From Costus lasius (Eukaryota; Streptophyta; Magnoliopsida; Zingiberales; Costaceae), in assembly GCA_027563935.2 (NCBI GenBank), contig CM050454.1, forward strand, positions 49,876,596 to 49,940,595: a stretch of 64,000 nucleotides of DNA. Direction: 5' to 3'. A model generated the notes under the pieces. It saw nothing but the letters and a program-made list of their open reading frames with translations, searched no databases and was not told the origin of the DNA. Positions 45,602 through 57,663 of this stretch are shown here, one piece after another. Within the stretch, counting starts at the first letter, position 1. The number at the start of each line of letters is the position of its first letter. A program made the translations under genes and the position numbers.

Positions 45602-48492
45602 TGTAACATCCCGTTATCTTAACCCCAAACAAGCAACACAAATCATGAAAGAAACAGGATGTTTCATATAAGATCGATTCATATGCTAGGTAAAACCGAG
45701 TTCAAGAAAACACGATCTGAAAATTTCAAAATTCCATACATATAAATATCCACAAAACACAAATCTCATAAATCACATAAGGGTACCTGCCACCACGCAA
45801 TCCTTGCACTAGACATATGCAAGGCAACAGTTATATCAAATCCGATGGCATAAATACAATTCGATTCGAAATTCAAAGCAAAGCCACAAAGTCGATTTTA
45901 TAAACTCATACCAAACACCGAAACCAGGCTGAGGCCCGCGGTGACACAAAAATCAAACTCATTTAACTGCCACAATCTGGCAACACAAATTTCACATAGT
46001 TCACGTGGTTCACACAAATTCACATAGTTCACATCATTCATATAGTTCATATAACTCATATAGTTCAGCCACAACCGGCCTCATATTTAAGCACAAAAGT
46101 TCTTAAATATAATCACAGCAAACTAGCATAATGTCCACGCCAATGCTAACATCAAGAAATGCGCCCCTGCTCTATGCCTGAAAATAGTGAGGGGTGAGCT
46201 ACACAGCCCAGTGAGTGGATAGTCTAAATCGACCATCCATAACATACATTCAAAAATATAGGCAGATTATTTTAAAAATCTTTAACAGAACATTATGTCA
46301 ATATACAACAAGATTAAATACAGAAGTCATATAAACAGCCAGATGTACACACCAACATATAACAAACTCAGGTTCTAAACAAACTCAGGTTCTAGAGTTA
46401 TACTCTAAACCAACTAAACACACCAATACTTAGTTAACCTAGTTGTCCAGCATATTCAGTAGTGACCAATATGGTCTAACCCGGCTTTGGCCTAAGCACT
46501 GGGAGCGGCAAAATCTCGTGCAACACATAAACATGGACAGTGAGTAGAATCAAGAGGTGGCCCCCGCCAGGTCACGACGTGGCACTTTGCTCTAAAACAC
46601 CCCATAAACACATCGATGGATTGTGTGTAGATTCAAGAGGTGGCCCCCGCCGGGTCACGACGTGGCACTTTGCTCTACGACACCCCATATCGCAAAAAGA
46701 GAGTGATGACATCAAGAGGTGGCCCCTGTCCGACCAAGACATGGCACTTTGCGTCAAAACCCGTTCTCCCAAAAGGTTCCTACTGGACAACAGACACATC
46801 TTATATCATATATCACAAAGGTGGACTCCTAAGTGTCAACTAGACTCTAGGATAATCATCACAATAATCACATCGGGCAGGCTGAACAACAACCCCCATC
46901 ACAATAATCATAACAGGCAGGCTGAACATCAACCCCCTTCACATATCACAATACAGGGCTGAAAATTCAAACCCTTAACATATCACATATTGACCATCCC
47001 CTTGAGTACACAGCTGCACTTAGCCTTAGTCCTAACCAACACATGATCACAACAGATAATATTCGAAAATCCCATATCAACATAATTTTTGAAATTCACA
47101 TAACCACATAATATTCACAAATTCAAAGATCACTTAACATTCCAAAAATCATAAATCACATAATATTTAAAAATCACATAACATAGTGTAATCCTTAAGT
47201 TTCAGGCTGGTCAGTTCAGTGTAACCTTGTTATGTTATCACCCAATGTTCTCAAACATGAATACATGGTCTTAGATAAATAAACATGAGTTTTACAATGT
47301 TATAAGCATTTATCAAGTATCCATAAAATCAATATAAAATTTAAACATAAACTTAAAGCATGTATTCATCAAATTGCTTTACAATTCACACATGTAACCC
47401 ACGGTTAACATAACATATTATCTACTAAATTTTAAACCTTAGTTAACATGAATTTCATACTCAAGATCAAAGATTTAATGCTTCCTAAACTCCATATAAT
47501 AAATACCCTAATTTCGGTTTTTCATGGAGGCATACCCTAAATTCGGTTTTCATGAAAATACTCTAAACTAGATTTTCATGAAGAACAAGGGATACCTTAA
47601 ATTCGGTTTTCAAGATAAATATATCTTTGCAACTTTCGGTTTATAACAAGATGAAGTCTTGAGTTTTCGGTTTTAGCATGATAAAAATTCCAACAAGCAA
47701 ATGTATCATCTAACACATCATCTAACACTAACAAATAGATAGAAATCAAATAGACACCCCACTCACCTCTTAACCGTGAACACTAAGGTGAAAAACTCTC
47801 CAAAAATTTCGTCTAAGGCTTGAAGTTTCACCAAGAATCGCCGCCAATGGAAGGAAACACCTCCAACACCAAAGACTCCGGCCAAGAGAGAAGGAAGATG
47901 AAGAAGAAGATCGCCCAAGGCTTCAAGAATCGCCAACTCTTCAAGCCGTCGCCCAAAGTTTTCCTCCAAGCCAAACAAAACGCAAAAACCTCTACCCTAG
48001 CCGAAAATTACCACTTAAACTTTGGGTTTTTAAATTTTAAACCCATTAACCAATTAATTCCAAAAGGGTTTAATCCATTTAACTAAAAATTTCGAATTTT
48101 AAAACCCAATTAGCGCCAACCCAATAACCCATGGTTAACTAATTAATTTAACCATTAACTAACCATTCATTTAAAGAAAATCCAATAAGGATTTAATTGA
48201 CATCCAATAAGGATTAACGTCCAATAACTCCAATTAATTAACAATTAATTAACTTAAATTAACAAGCAATAAACTCTAATTAATTAACTGAAAATTGGTA
48301 TCCAATAAGCTAGTTAATTAATTAACATTAACATCCAAAAATCTCTAATTTAATTAACTATAATTCAACAACCAAAATCTCTAATTAATTTATCATAAAT
48401 TAACAATCAATACACAGGAATAATAACACAGTCAATAATTTTATTTAAATCAAAATAATGCTTACCAGGACTTAAGATCCTTGGATCTTACA
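45602..48492 (-). repeat. 5' LTR of the Tekay-like element (2,891 bp)
   Basis: Same length and ends as the left LTR with about ten substitutions. It carries the same ~80-base tandem array near 46551-46751. Confidence 0.93.
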
Positions 48493-49853
48493 GCTTTGCA
48501 TGTATCAATCTCCTCATAGGAGAATGATCCCAGCAGTCCATGATCATGCAACCGCTTAATGCGCTTCTTGTTAATATGGCCTAAACGACTATGCCATAAC
48601 AAGGTGCTGTCATCAGCATACTTGGCTTTCTTGTTATCAATTTGTTGTATAGAACATTCCATGTCCAACATGGATAACCCATTGTTAATCGACCCAGTAG
48701 CATAAACAATATTATCAAAAGAAATAATACACTTTGAAATATTGCATTCAAAGAAAAACTCTTTCCTGACAAGAGCAGCAATAGAGATAATATTTTTCGT
48801 TATGCTTGGTACAAAATAACAATTGTCCGGTTCCAATACAAGTCCAGATGGTAATGAGATGTAATAAACGCCTACAGCAACAGCAGCAACCCGTGCCCCG
48901 TTTCCAACTCGTAGGTCCACCTCATGCTGTCCCACCTGTCTTCTTCTCTTGAGTTCCTGTACATTTGAACAAATGTGAACTCCACATGTAGTGTCCAACA
49001 CCCATGAAATAGAAGAAGAAGATATCATGACTTCAGTCACAAATATACCTGAGCCAGAAGCGATGCTTCCCTTCTTGTCTCCTTGGAGCGCTTTACAGTC
49101 CTTTTTCCAGTGACCCAGCTGGCCACAATGGAAACATCTGTATTCCTTCGACCGCTTGACCTTTTGTTTCAGAGCCTTGTTGTAGTTCTTGACAGGGGCT
49201 TTGCCCTTCTTCCCCTTCTTCTTGTTCCTGGAAGGAAACATCAAGACAGAGGTTGAAGGCTTTCCCTTTAGAGTCTCCTCTGTAGTCAAGAGCATATTCA
49301 GCAACTCTGCCGGAGTACAGTCGATCTTGTTCATATTAAAATTAATAATGAACGGATCGAAAGAGGCCGGGAGAGACTGCAGAATAATGTCTACAGCAAG
49401 CTCCTGATTGATGGTATGCCCCAGTTTCTCTAGAGCCTCTTTGTGCCCAATCATCTTGAGCACATGAGCTCCCACTGGACTCCCTTCAGCCAGTTTGCTC
49501 TGAAAGAAAAGCTTGGTTAAATTATAGCGTTCAGTCCTCGCCTGTGCAGCATATAGCATCTTGAGGTTTGCTATAATTTCTATAGCAGACATATCCTCAT
49601 GCTGACGCTGCAGCTGTGGCGTCATAGACGCTAGCATCAGGCAAGCGACATCAATGCTATCATTGACATGCTTTTCATAGGCATCCCGAACCGACCTTGC
49701 GGCGTTCGGAGCGGGTTGAGGCGGTATAGCCGTCTCGAGGACATACAGTTTCCTCTCAGCCTTAAGAACAATCTTAAGGTGTCCGTACCAGTCTGAGAAG
49801 TTTGGCCCAGCAAACTTCTCCCTTTCCAGTAGGGATCGCACATTGAAGCTCAT
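48493..49853 (-). pseudogene. Copia-A-prime gag, protease and integrase zinc finger, cut by Tekay
   Basis: From ATG 49853: Gag (MSFNVRSLLEREKFAGPNFS), basic tail NKKKGKKGK, zinc knuckle C240-C253 (CFHCGQLGHWKKDC, with the normal Gly), protease site D287 (WVLDTTCGVHIC), and integrase zinc residues H421, H426 and C452, up to the insertion after DTCKA. No stop lies before the insertion. The frame resumes at 38195. Very close to the Copia-A protein. Confidence 0.92.
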
Positions 49854-51700
49854 GGTGTTCGTTGCTGCAGGAATCTACAACAATGCAAGAACAGCAAGGT
49901 CAGTATCAATGTTTAGAATCAATCCAGGACTTAAGAAAGATTCTTTTCTCACTATTTTATCTGACTGAAAAATCCATTAAAACAGTCCGAAAGAGTAAGA
50001 CTCTTTTAGTGAGATGGGATCCAGATTTCATACTTGGTCTCCGCGTCCCGCTCAGGCGAGATAAGATGCACAGAGAGTACAAGCACTAATTTCTGGTAGG
50101 CAGTCCCTGCCAATCGCCAACCCGTGCGATTCCCCTTCATCTGGGCAATCCAGCAGACTGTGCCAACTGAGTTGGTACAACACAGTCTCTGATCCCACAG
50201 ATGGCTGCCTCCATATAGCTCACATATGCTCAGTATGTAGCCTACATGGTCAAGCTGACCTGACCTACTCCCTGGACCACCACGTGCTATGCTGAGCAAC
50301 GAGAAGCGATAAATCCCTTCTCTGTAACACGCAGGTGTAATCACACACCGTCTGAAGATAGATGGGCGTGCCCACTGAGTGGGTACAACACGGCCCCAAC
50401 GATAGTCAGAACAGTGAGGTTTCGCGTCAGAAGGCTTACGAGCTTGATATTTAGCGTTGGATTTTAACGGTCTTTTATCTTCTTAACTATCATGCAAAAC
50501 CTTATGGTGATAGCAGAAGATTAAATCATGCAATTCTAAGTATATAAACAATAAATAGAAAGCATGCTGATCTTATGTGGTAAAAGCCCATTAACCCTAG
50601 GTAAGACCTTAATTTAACTTAAGTCTTCACTTGAGCTCTTCATAGGTCTTTTGCCTTTCATCTGGCCCAACCCAGGGCCCAAGCGCCCACTGAGGCTCAG
50701 GTGCGCCCACCAGGTAAATGCGCCTGTCATAGGGTCGAACCCTAGACCTCCCACCTGGTCAAGCCTCTGCTGCATGCGCCTCTGCCATGTGTGCTTTGAG
50801 CTCTTGTCAGATTAAAATACAATTTAATCTATCTAGACAAGATTGACTCGCAGGTTAATTACATTGTATAAATTAATTCAAATGTGATTCGCAGATCACA
50901 ATAATAATAATTTACAATTAACCAGGCTCGCAGGCCCCAGCACAGCACACATTAAAAGGGCAACCCACATAAGATGAAATAGACATACATCATGGTATTC
51001 ATTCATCATGTGATCCAATAACAAAATAAAATTTTTGAAAACCCCTTGGCATCAATTTTATTTTTCTTATGTGCCCTACTACCTTACAACGGTCCATTAA
51101 TAGGGATCCACTCATCATGTCTAGTCCGATCCACTGCCCTTGCATGCACCAAGTCCTAACTGACTTGAATCGACCAAATGGTCAACCATGCATGCGCCAA
51201 GGGCTGAACGACCTCATGAGTTCTGGCAAGCGGGTATGACCCCGGGCCTAACTCATGTGCGTTCACTGGTTGTCTCAACCAGACCTCGCTACACGCCTGT
51301 CTGCAGTCGACCTATAGCCACCTCGTGCTTGCGCACAGGTGCCATCTGGTCGACCCATCTAGGCTGTCAGATGGTCTGATCAGACTGGTTGGATCCTACC
51401 TAGAGGATGACTTCAACCCCATCAACCCGTCTAAGGGTTTACAGTAGGCGCATCTTAGATCTAATGAGGCGCGCAAGTTAACAAGTTTTGAGCAGCAAAA
51501 ACTACAACAACAAGCGCCAAACATCATACATGCGACAACAAGAAAACCTCATACATGCGCCACAAGTAAAATACATTCATCAAGTATTTTCGCATGATGA
51601 GAAACCTATCATGAACTTTCGCATGTGATAAAGCATAGATCAATTCATAAGCGCAAACATGGATCAGAATAAGCAATCATATGAATCATATAAGATCCTA
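49854..51700 (-). other. Copia-A-prime leader with conserved stem-loops
   Basis: Counterpart of the Copia-A leader. Plus-strand positions: stem-loop 3 at about 50047-50060, stem-loop 2 CCAAC-TGA-GTTGG at 50163-50175 with its outer GACTGTG/CACAGTC stem, stem-loop 1 CCCAC-TGA-GTGGG at 50371-50383, outer stem CCGTCTGA (50348-50355) with TCAGAAGG (50427-50434). The tRNA-like module is at about 50730-50780. The rest shows no gene. Confidence 0.7.
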
Positions 51701-51712
51701 GCTCTGATACCA
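51701..51712 (-). other. Primer binding site of Copia-A-prime, tRNA-iMet
   Basis: Minus strand TGGTATCAGAGC, two bases from the LTR inner end at 51715. Confidence 0.92.
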
Positions 51713-51714
51713 AT

Positions 51715-54700
51715 TGTAAAACCCCTAAAGCAAAGGGGGCCGAAACCCAAAGGGGGCGCATGATAATTTGCTAGGGTTTCAACAACAAAATCGCATATAT
51801 GCTCATATGATCAACTTGTATAGATTGATTAGATCAAGAAGGAGATCATACCAATGCCATCGATTGGATGGTGTCTTGGAAGCAAAGACGCAAATGCTCC
51901 TTCTCCAAAGGTGATGCACACAACAAACGAAGATGGCTTGCTCCTTTGAATCCTTTGTGCTAGCAAAGCGCTTCAAAGGGTCCTTGTCGTGTGAGGATGA
52001 TGAGAGATCAAACTTGCTTGGCCGAGTAACCTCCTTGGCGTGAAGACTCTATCTCTCTTCGAGAGAGGAGACGTCGAGAGGAGATCATAGGCGATGTGAG
52101 AAACGTTCCATTTGAACGTTAAGACATGGCTTCTAAAAATAGTAAGCCTTAATGTCTCAAGCGGTTATTGTTGGGGAATGCCGGGTGTAATTTAAAATTT
52201 TGCAGTCCCAGGACGCAGCGGAAGAAGCATTACACCCGAAACACATTCCAGTCCCAAGGATCCATGCGAGGGAGAGAACACAAGGATGTGTTAGGGTTAG
52301 TACCTTTATTGCTTGTTAGGATGAAGGTGCCAAGTTGAAGACGCCCAAGTGTTCGTCCTCTACAAGTATCCACGCGTCGACTCCTTGATCGTTGCTCCCT
52401 TCCACGCTTGGTGCTAGCCTCGGGAAGAGAATCAAGCCTTATCACTCTCTTCAAAACTTGCGCCACCTACAAGGTAGAAGCGCCAAGAAGAGATGAGGAG
52501 GAAGATGATGCGCCAAGTACTTCCTTCTTCTTCTTTGCTTGCGCCACCTCCAAGGTGCGCCTATGGCCAAGGGACGATGAGGGCTTGTGGCAAGAAGACG
52601 CCACCAAGCTCAAAGAATCCTTGCGCCAAGAAGATGAGAAGAAGAACAAGAAGAACTTGCTTGCGCCTTTGATGGAAGAAGGAGAGCTCCAAGCCCTCAA
52701 GTTGTCGCCACCTTAAACTTCCAATTCTCTCCAAGAGATGTCGCCACCAAGCCCTTCTCCAAGTTGCGCCAAGAGGAGAAGAAGGAGAAGAAGGCTTGCA
52801 GCTACAAAGAGGAGGAAGGTTGTGCCACCTTGATGTTGTCGCCCTTTGCCCTAGCTCACACCTCTCTATGTTTGTTCACACCTCCAAGGAATCGAACCAA
52901 CAACAACAAGAGAGGGCGGCAAGGGTCCTATTAATAGGCAAAGGGGCGGCTAGGGCAATGGCTAGGATCATGCCAAGTGGGCGGTTAGGATGAGAGGGGT
53001 TTGTGGTAAGGAAAGTCTCCAAGACTTTGCCATAAACCTCATTCAACCTATCCTTATTTGCCCAATAGCCATATCAGCCCAAGACATGCCTTAGAGGCAT
53101 TCTTTCCATCCAAGGAGAAGGGCTAGGCGCAACATGCATGAAGAATTCGGTCAAGCAAATAGTTTGGGGTGAATTAGGGTTTGGAGATAAGGAAAGTCTC
53201 CAAGACTTTTCCATAAATCTTATCCCACTTGATATATGCGCCTATGCTCTTTCCAAAAGAGCCATCAAGCCATATCAGCCCCAATACTTACCATAGAGGC
53301 AAGATACCATCAAGGGATCAAAGGGGGAGGCGCCTAATGCTTCCTTATGAAGCAACATGCGCCCACTTCACCCCATTATGCCCTTGGCGCCAATGGGGTG
53401 AAATTCTTCCCCATTATACCCTTATTTGCTTATACCTCTTCTTCATAACTAGTTATTGGGCCTCATTGGATAATGAGCTAGCCCAAACTTCATGGCATGG
53501 GTTGATTAAGCCATTGGATCCAACCCAATGCAACCCTAATCCAAATGTGACCAATTAAGGTCAATTTCGGGTCAACCTGCCAAAAATGAAGTTTGGCTCC
53601 AATAACTTTCTTCCAACTCATCAGGCCCATTGGCGCTGATGAAATCTTCCAAATGGATCCAAGTTATCCAATAACTTGATCCAAAGGCTTCTGATTAAAG
53701 CAACGTCAAGAGTCTATTGCGTGTGACCCCGTAGGATCCATATGACGATGGCAATGATGTAAACATCATAAGTAGTGAGGGGTATCTAGCAACACATCAC
53801 TACTACCCATGTCATAGGACTTAAGTCATTATGGCAACAACTCCTAACGAGCAACGAGGATTCCCATTGCATTATAGATCCCTTTGCCTAAACTGATATC
53901 CTGCCATTGGAATAGTCTCAAGTTTATTATCCAACGCATTGGTCATGACTTAACTAGTGTGGCCACACATTCCTGTCATGCACCAATAAGGTGGGGCGCC
54001 CCGTGGTGGATATCATGCTTCCTCGGAAGGAAGGGGCAAATCCTACTATTGGTCATCCATGTCTCTACGTGACTTATGACATGCCCAATGACAGTCGTTT
54101 TGATCTCCCAATTACGGAGAGACGTAAGACTGTATTAAAGCATACCCTTCATCAAGTCTAGACATGAATACCTCAAGTCTAAGGATCAATGCAAACCTCT
54201 TGCATGTGAGATTGACTCGTTGACTAGACAAGTCAATCCTCACGGTGGATCACTCCAGTGCATCCAATGCACCTGTATGTCTGCGTTACTGTGCCCCGCA
54301 CCTAACCAGCCCATACACCAGTCTCACATGTACCAAAGCTGTCCCATATCTGCTAAGGTACCTTGACTGGGGATAGCTTGTGAGAATGGATCCAATCCAA
54401 ACTCCTGGGACATTATATATGCAATTCAATACATCAACGCAGGTAAAGCAGTCTGCATAATAACGACCATGCCTTTATTGATTATATCAATTTCATTAAT
54501 TCTATCAAAGTACATTCAAGCAATGCCTGACCATGTCCATACATTGGTCTGTAGGGCATATACACCAACAGTTATGCGTTCACTTCAAAGTGAACCAAGC
54601 GCTTATCTCACTCCCTTTTGAACCATGCGCTCATACATGAGCCGGTTCAATTGAATTTTGGTCCAAGACCAAATTAAATCAGCCCAAGCGATTTGGTCTA

Positions 54701-55796
54701 GACCATAGTAAACCCTAAGGTTCCAGATCTAACCGTTCATCTCTGAATGCTCTTGATCTCACCGATCTAGCATCAAATCTCTCGATCGAGGCTTACCGAT
54801 CTTAAGCCCTAATCAATCAAACATGATCAGACCAGATCTCACTTACAATCAGAGTCTAAATCCCTTTAAACTGAACCCAAACAATTCAGTCCACACGATC
54901 TGACTTAAGTAAGCCATATCATCAAATTGTGCGACCCTGAGGGTTTCCTTTAAATGTCGGTAACGATAACTTACGTTATCACGATCAGTGAGGGGTATCT
55001 AGCAACACATCACTGTCTCCCGATATAAAGGAAAGAGTCTTCCAAGACTACACCCAAACCACAGCACAAGTGTGAATCCACTTCACTAGGCATACATGTT
55101 TCCTTTGCCACTGGATGTTCTTATTGGACAAGCGTGTCAAGCCTGTAACTCCAATATGATGAGCATGATTAGATCAGATGAACATAGTCATCTGGATATG
55201 GCCATACACTTTCTCAATCATCTCATCCAGGGGGGCCCCTTTAGAACATCACACTCCAATCAAGGAGACGGCAATCCTATATCTATCACTAGTGTCCTAA
55301 CCTGACTCATGATCATTATCCAAGATAGTCTATAACCATTATGTTTCAAATGATATTGAACTACCTCAAAACAATGACAATCATCATTTAGAAACACAAG
55401 AGATCTCAAGTCAGAGGACATGTGCCACTTGTTGCAAACAAGGATTATTCACATTGTGACAAGCAATTGAATATCCTAGTAGGGTCTGTCCAATACATCC
55501 AATGTACCCATGAGTCTACATCTTATTCCATGCTCGAAGCATCCTATAAGATTAGAACACATATTAGTCTCAATTATATCAAGGCTGTCTCATGTTCACC
55601 AAGATATCTCGACTAAGGACATATAGCATGTCAGCCTAGCTGAACAGCATTGAGACATTATTCAGAAGTACATTTATTGCAGTAGACAATGTAACAAACT
55701 GAATAACAACCATTGCCTTTATAAACTTTGAGTTTATACATGATACTGATAGAATCCCAAGGCCTCAAACATTAGCCTTAAGGGCATACCCCAACA
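51715..55796 (-). repeat. 5' (shared) LTR of Copia-A-prime, split by a solo LTR
   Basis: Pieces 51715-52168 and 54576-55796 together are 1,675 bp, the same as the 3' LTR. It is the 5' LTR of the complete unit and the 3' LTR of the truncated extra unit, because a PPT and the end of a second pol follow at 55797. Confidence 0.9.
52169..54570 (-). repeat. Solo LTR of the Copia-B family (2,402 bp)
   Basis: Ends TGTTGGGGAATGCCGGG and GCATATACACCAACA on the plus strand, flanked by GTTAT at 52164-52168 and 54571-54575. No internal sequence. It is about 170 bases longer than the Copia-B LTRs and visibly diverged in the middle (around 52480-52950), so it came from a different member of the family. Confidence 0.92.
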
Positions 55797-57439
55797 ATCT
55801 CCCACTTGCACTTAATCTAATGGTTGAGAAATCTCAAACCCATATTATTACAGTGCTTCTCATTCTTCTGCTGCGCCAGAGGCTTGGTAAGCGGGTCAGC
55901 CAGATTGTCATCTGTATGAACCTTGCAGATTTTGATCTCACCACGATCAATGATCTCCCGGATCAAGTGAAACCGTCTCTGTATGTGCTTGGACTTCTGG
56001 TGCGACCGTGGTTCCTTTGCTTGTGCGATTGCTCTAGTGTTATCACAGAAGATAACCAAAGGATCTGCACTCGAAGGAACAACACCAAGTTCCTGAACGA
56101 ACTTGCGAATCCACACTGCCTCCTTGGATGCTTCCGAGGCTGCAACATACTCGGCTTCTATTGTGGAATCAGCAACAATAGACTGTTTGAAACTTTTCCA
56201 CACCACTGCTCCTCCATTCAAGCTAAAAACATAGCCTGATTGCGATCGGAAATCATCCTGGTCCGATTGGAACGAAGCGTCAGTATATCCTTCAATACTG
56301 AGTTCTTCCTGACCTCCATATATCAAGAACATATCTTTGGTCCTCCGAAGATATTTCAAAATGTTCTTGACCGCAATCCAGTGCGCCTGACCTGGATTAC
56401 TTTGGAATCGACTGGTCACGCTTAACCCGTAAGCGATGTCTGGGCGAGTACATAACATCGCATACATAATGGACCCAATAGCCGAAGCATAGGGCATATT
56501 GTCCATTTCATCTTTCTCAGTCTGTGTTTGTGGACACTGACTCTTTGAAAGATTCAGACCATGTCTGATTGGAAGATATCCTCTTTTAGAATTCTCTAAA
56601 TGGAATCTCTCCAGGACTTTATCGATGTAAGTACTCTGGCACAGCCCGAGAAGCCTCTTAGATCTATCTCTGTAGATCTTCACACCTAATACATAGGCTG
56701 CTTCTCCTAGATCTTTCATCTGGAAACATTTTCTTAACCATGCTTTAACAGCATGAAGTTCAGGAATATCGTTTCCAATGATTAAGATATCATCGACGTA
56801 GAGGACTAGGAAAGTAATCACGCTCCCACTAAACCTCTTATATACACACGGGTCATCTTCATTCTTGATGAAACCAAATTCACAGATTGATTCATCAAAA
56901 CGAATATTCCAGCTTCTAGATGCTTGTTTAAGTCCATAAATGGACTTCTTTAACTTGCATATTTTATGACGATCTGATGGATTAGTGAAACCTTCAGGTT
57001 GTGTCATATACACATCCTCATCCAGTTTTCCATTAAGGAAAGCGGTCTTCACATCCATTTGCCAGATTTCATAATCGTAATATGCTGCTATCGCAAGAAT
57101 AATCCGAATAGACTTGAACATGGCTACAGGAGAGAAAGTTTCATCATAATCTATCCCGTAGATTTGTTTGAAACCTTTCACAACTAGCCTGCCTTTATAG
57201 GTAACCACATTACCATCCATGTCAATCTTCTTCTTGAAGATCCATTTACAGCCTATAGGGATTACTCCCGGAGGCGGATCAACCAAATCCCAGACTTGGT
57301 TATCTGACATGGAGTCCATCTCGGCTCGCATAGCTTCAAGCCATCTAGCTGACTCCGGTCCACTGACCGCATCCGCATAAGTAAGGGGTTCATCATGATC
57401 AATGATGTAGACTCCGTCATAGCACTCAGGCTGTCGACG
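55797..57439 (-). pseudogene. Extra partial Copia-A-prime pol (RT and RNase H)
   Basis: A frame open from the break at 57439 to the stop before 55817, starting in the region RYDGVYIIDHDEPLTYADAV and covering RT (MDVKTAFLNG, YVDDILIIGND) and RNase H to GLRFLNH. It is near-identical to 35668-37290 but has no frameshift. Sequence similarity ends at CTGTCGACGGAT, after which Copia-B leader begins. The missing part would be gag, protease and integrase of the upstream tandem unit. Confidence 0.9.
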
Positions 57440-57650
57440 GATGAAAAACGCTTTCTAAGTTCCGGTCCACAAACCTACGTGCGCCTTTGGTCTTAAATCA
57501 AGCATAAACAAGATTCAAGTTTCGGCCATAAAGTTGAGAAGAGAAGATTGGATGAAAAACGCTTTCTAAGTGAAACGCGCATGGATAGAAGAAAAATTTT
57601 CCAAAAATTTTTCACACAAGCAAATGTACACCTTGTGTTTCTCGCAAGTA
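57440..57650 (-). other. Copia-B leader, 5' part
   Basis: Short leader next to the Copia-B PBS. It contains a 22-base direct repeat (GGATGAAAAACGCTTTCTAAG plus T) at 57439-57460 and 57550-57571, the first copy sitting exactly at the junction with A-prime pol. Confidence 0.7.
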
Positions 57651-57662
57651 GCTCTGATACCA
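57651..57662 (-). other. Primer binding site of Copia-B, tRNA-iMet
   Basis: Minus strand TGGTATCAGAGC, one base from the LTR at 57664. Confidence 0.92.
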
Positions 57663-57663
57663 C

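Larger units (their letters stand above)
38196..48492 (-). mobile_element. Tekay/Del-like Ty3/gypsy chromovirus, nearly intact
   Basis: 10,297 bp with two 2,891-bp LTRs, tRNA-iMet-type PBS, polypurine tract and a single gag-pol frame. The target duplication GCTTT at 38191-38195 and 48493-48497 lies within the integrase zinc-finger codons of Copia-A-prime (between DTCKA and CLMGK). The LTRs differ at only about 9-11 visible positions, so it is the youngest complete insertion in the window. The chromodomain-type C-terminus and domain order (PR-RT-RH-INT-CHD) support the Tekay/Del assignment. Confidence 0.93.
33973..57439 (-). mobile_element. Copia-A-prime: family A element, partial tandem, nested in Copia-B
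   Basis: Read on the minus strand: truncated pol end 57439-55797, shared LTR 55796-51715, PBS, leader, gag, integrase (split by Tekay), RT, RNase H, PPT, LTR 35647-33973. Without the Tekay element and the solo LTR the complete unit is about 9.1 kb, as in Copia-A. LTRs are both 1,675 bp once the solo LTR is removed, with about 12-13 visible differences. The left end has a plausible target duplication (ATCGT); the right end has none, because the outer 5' LTR of the extra unit was lost in a deletion joining pol to the Copia-B leader. Confidence 0.86.
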
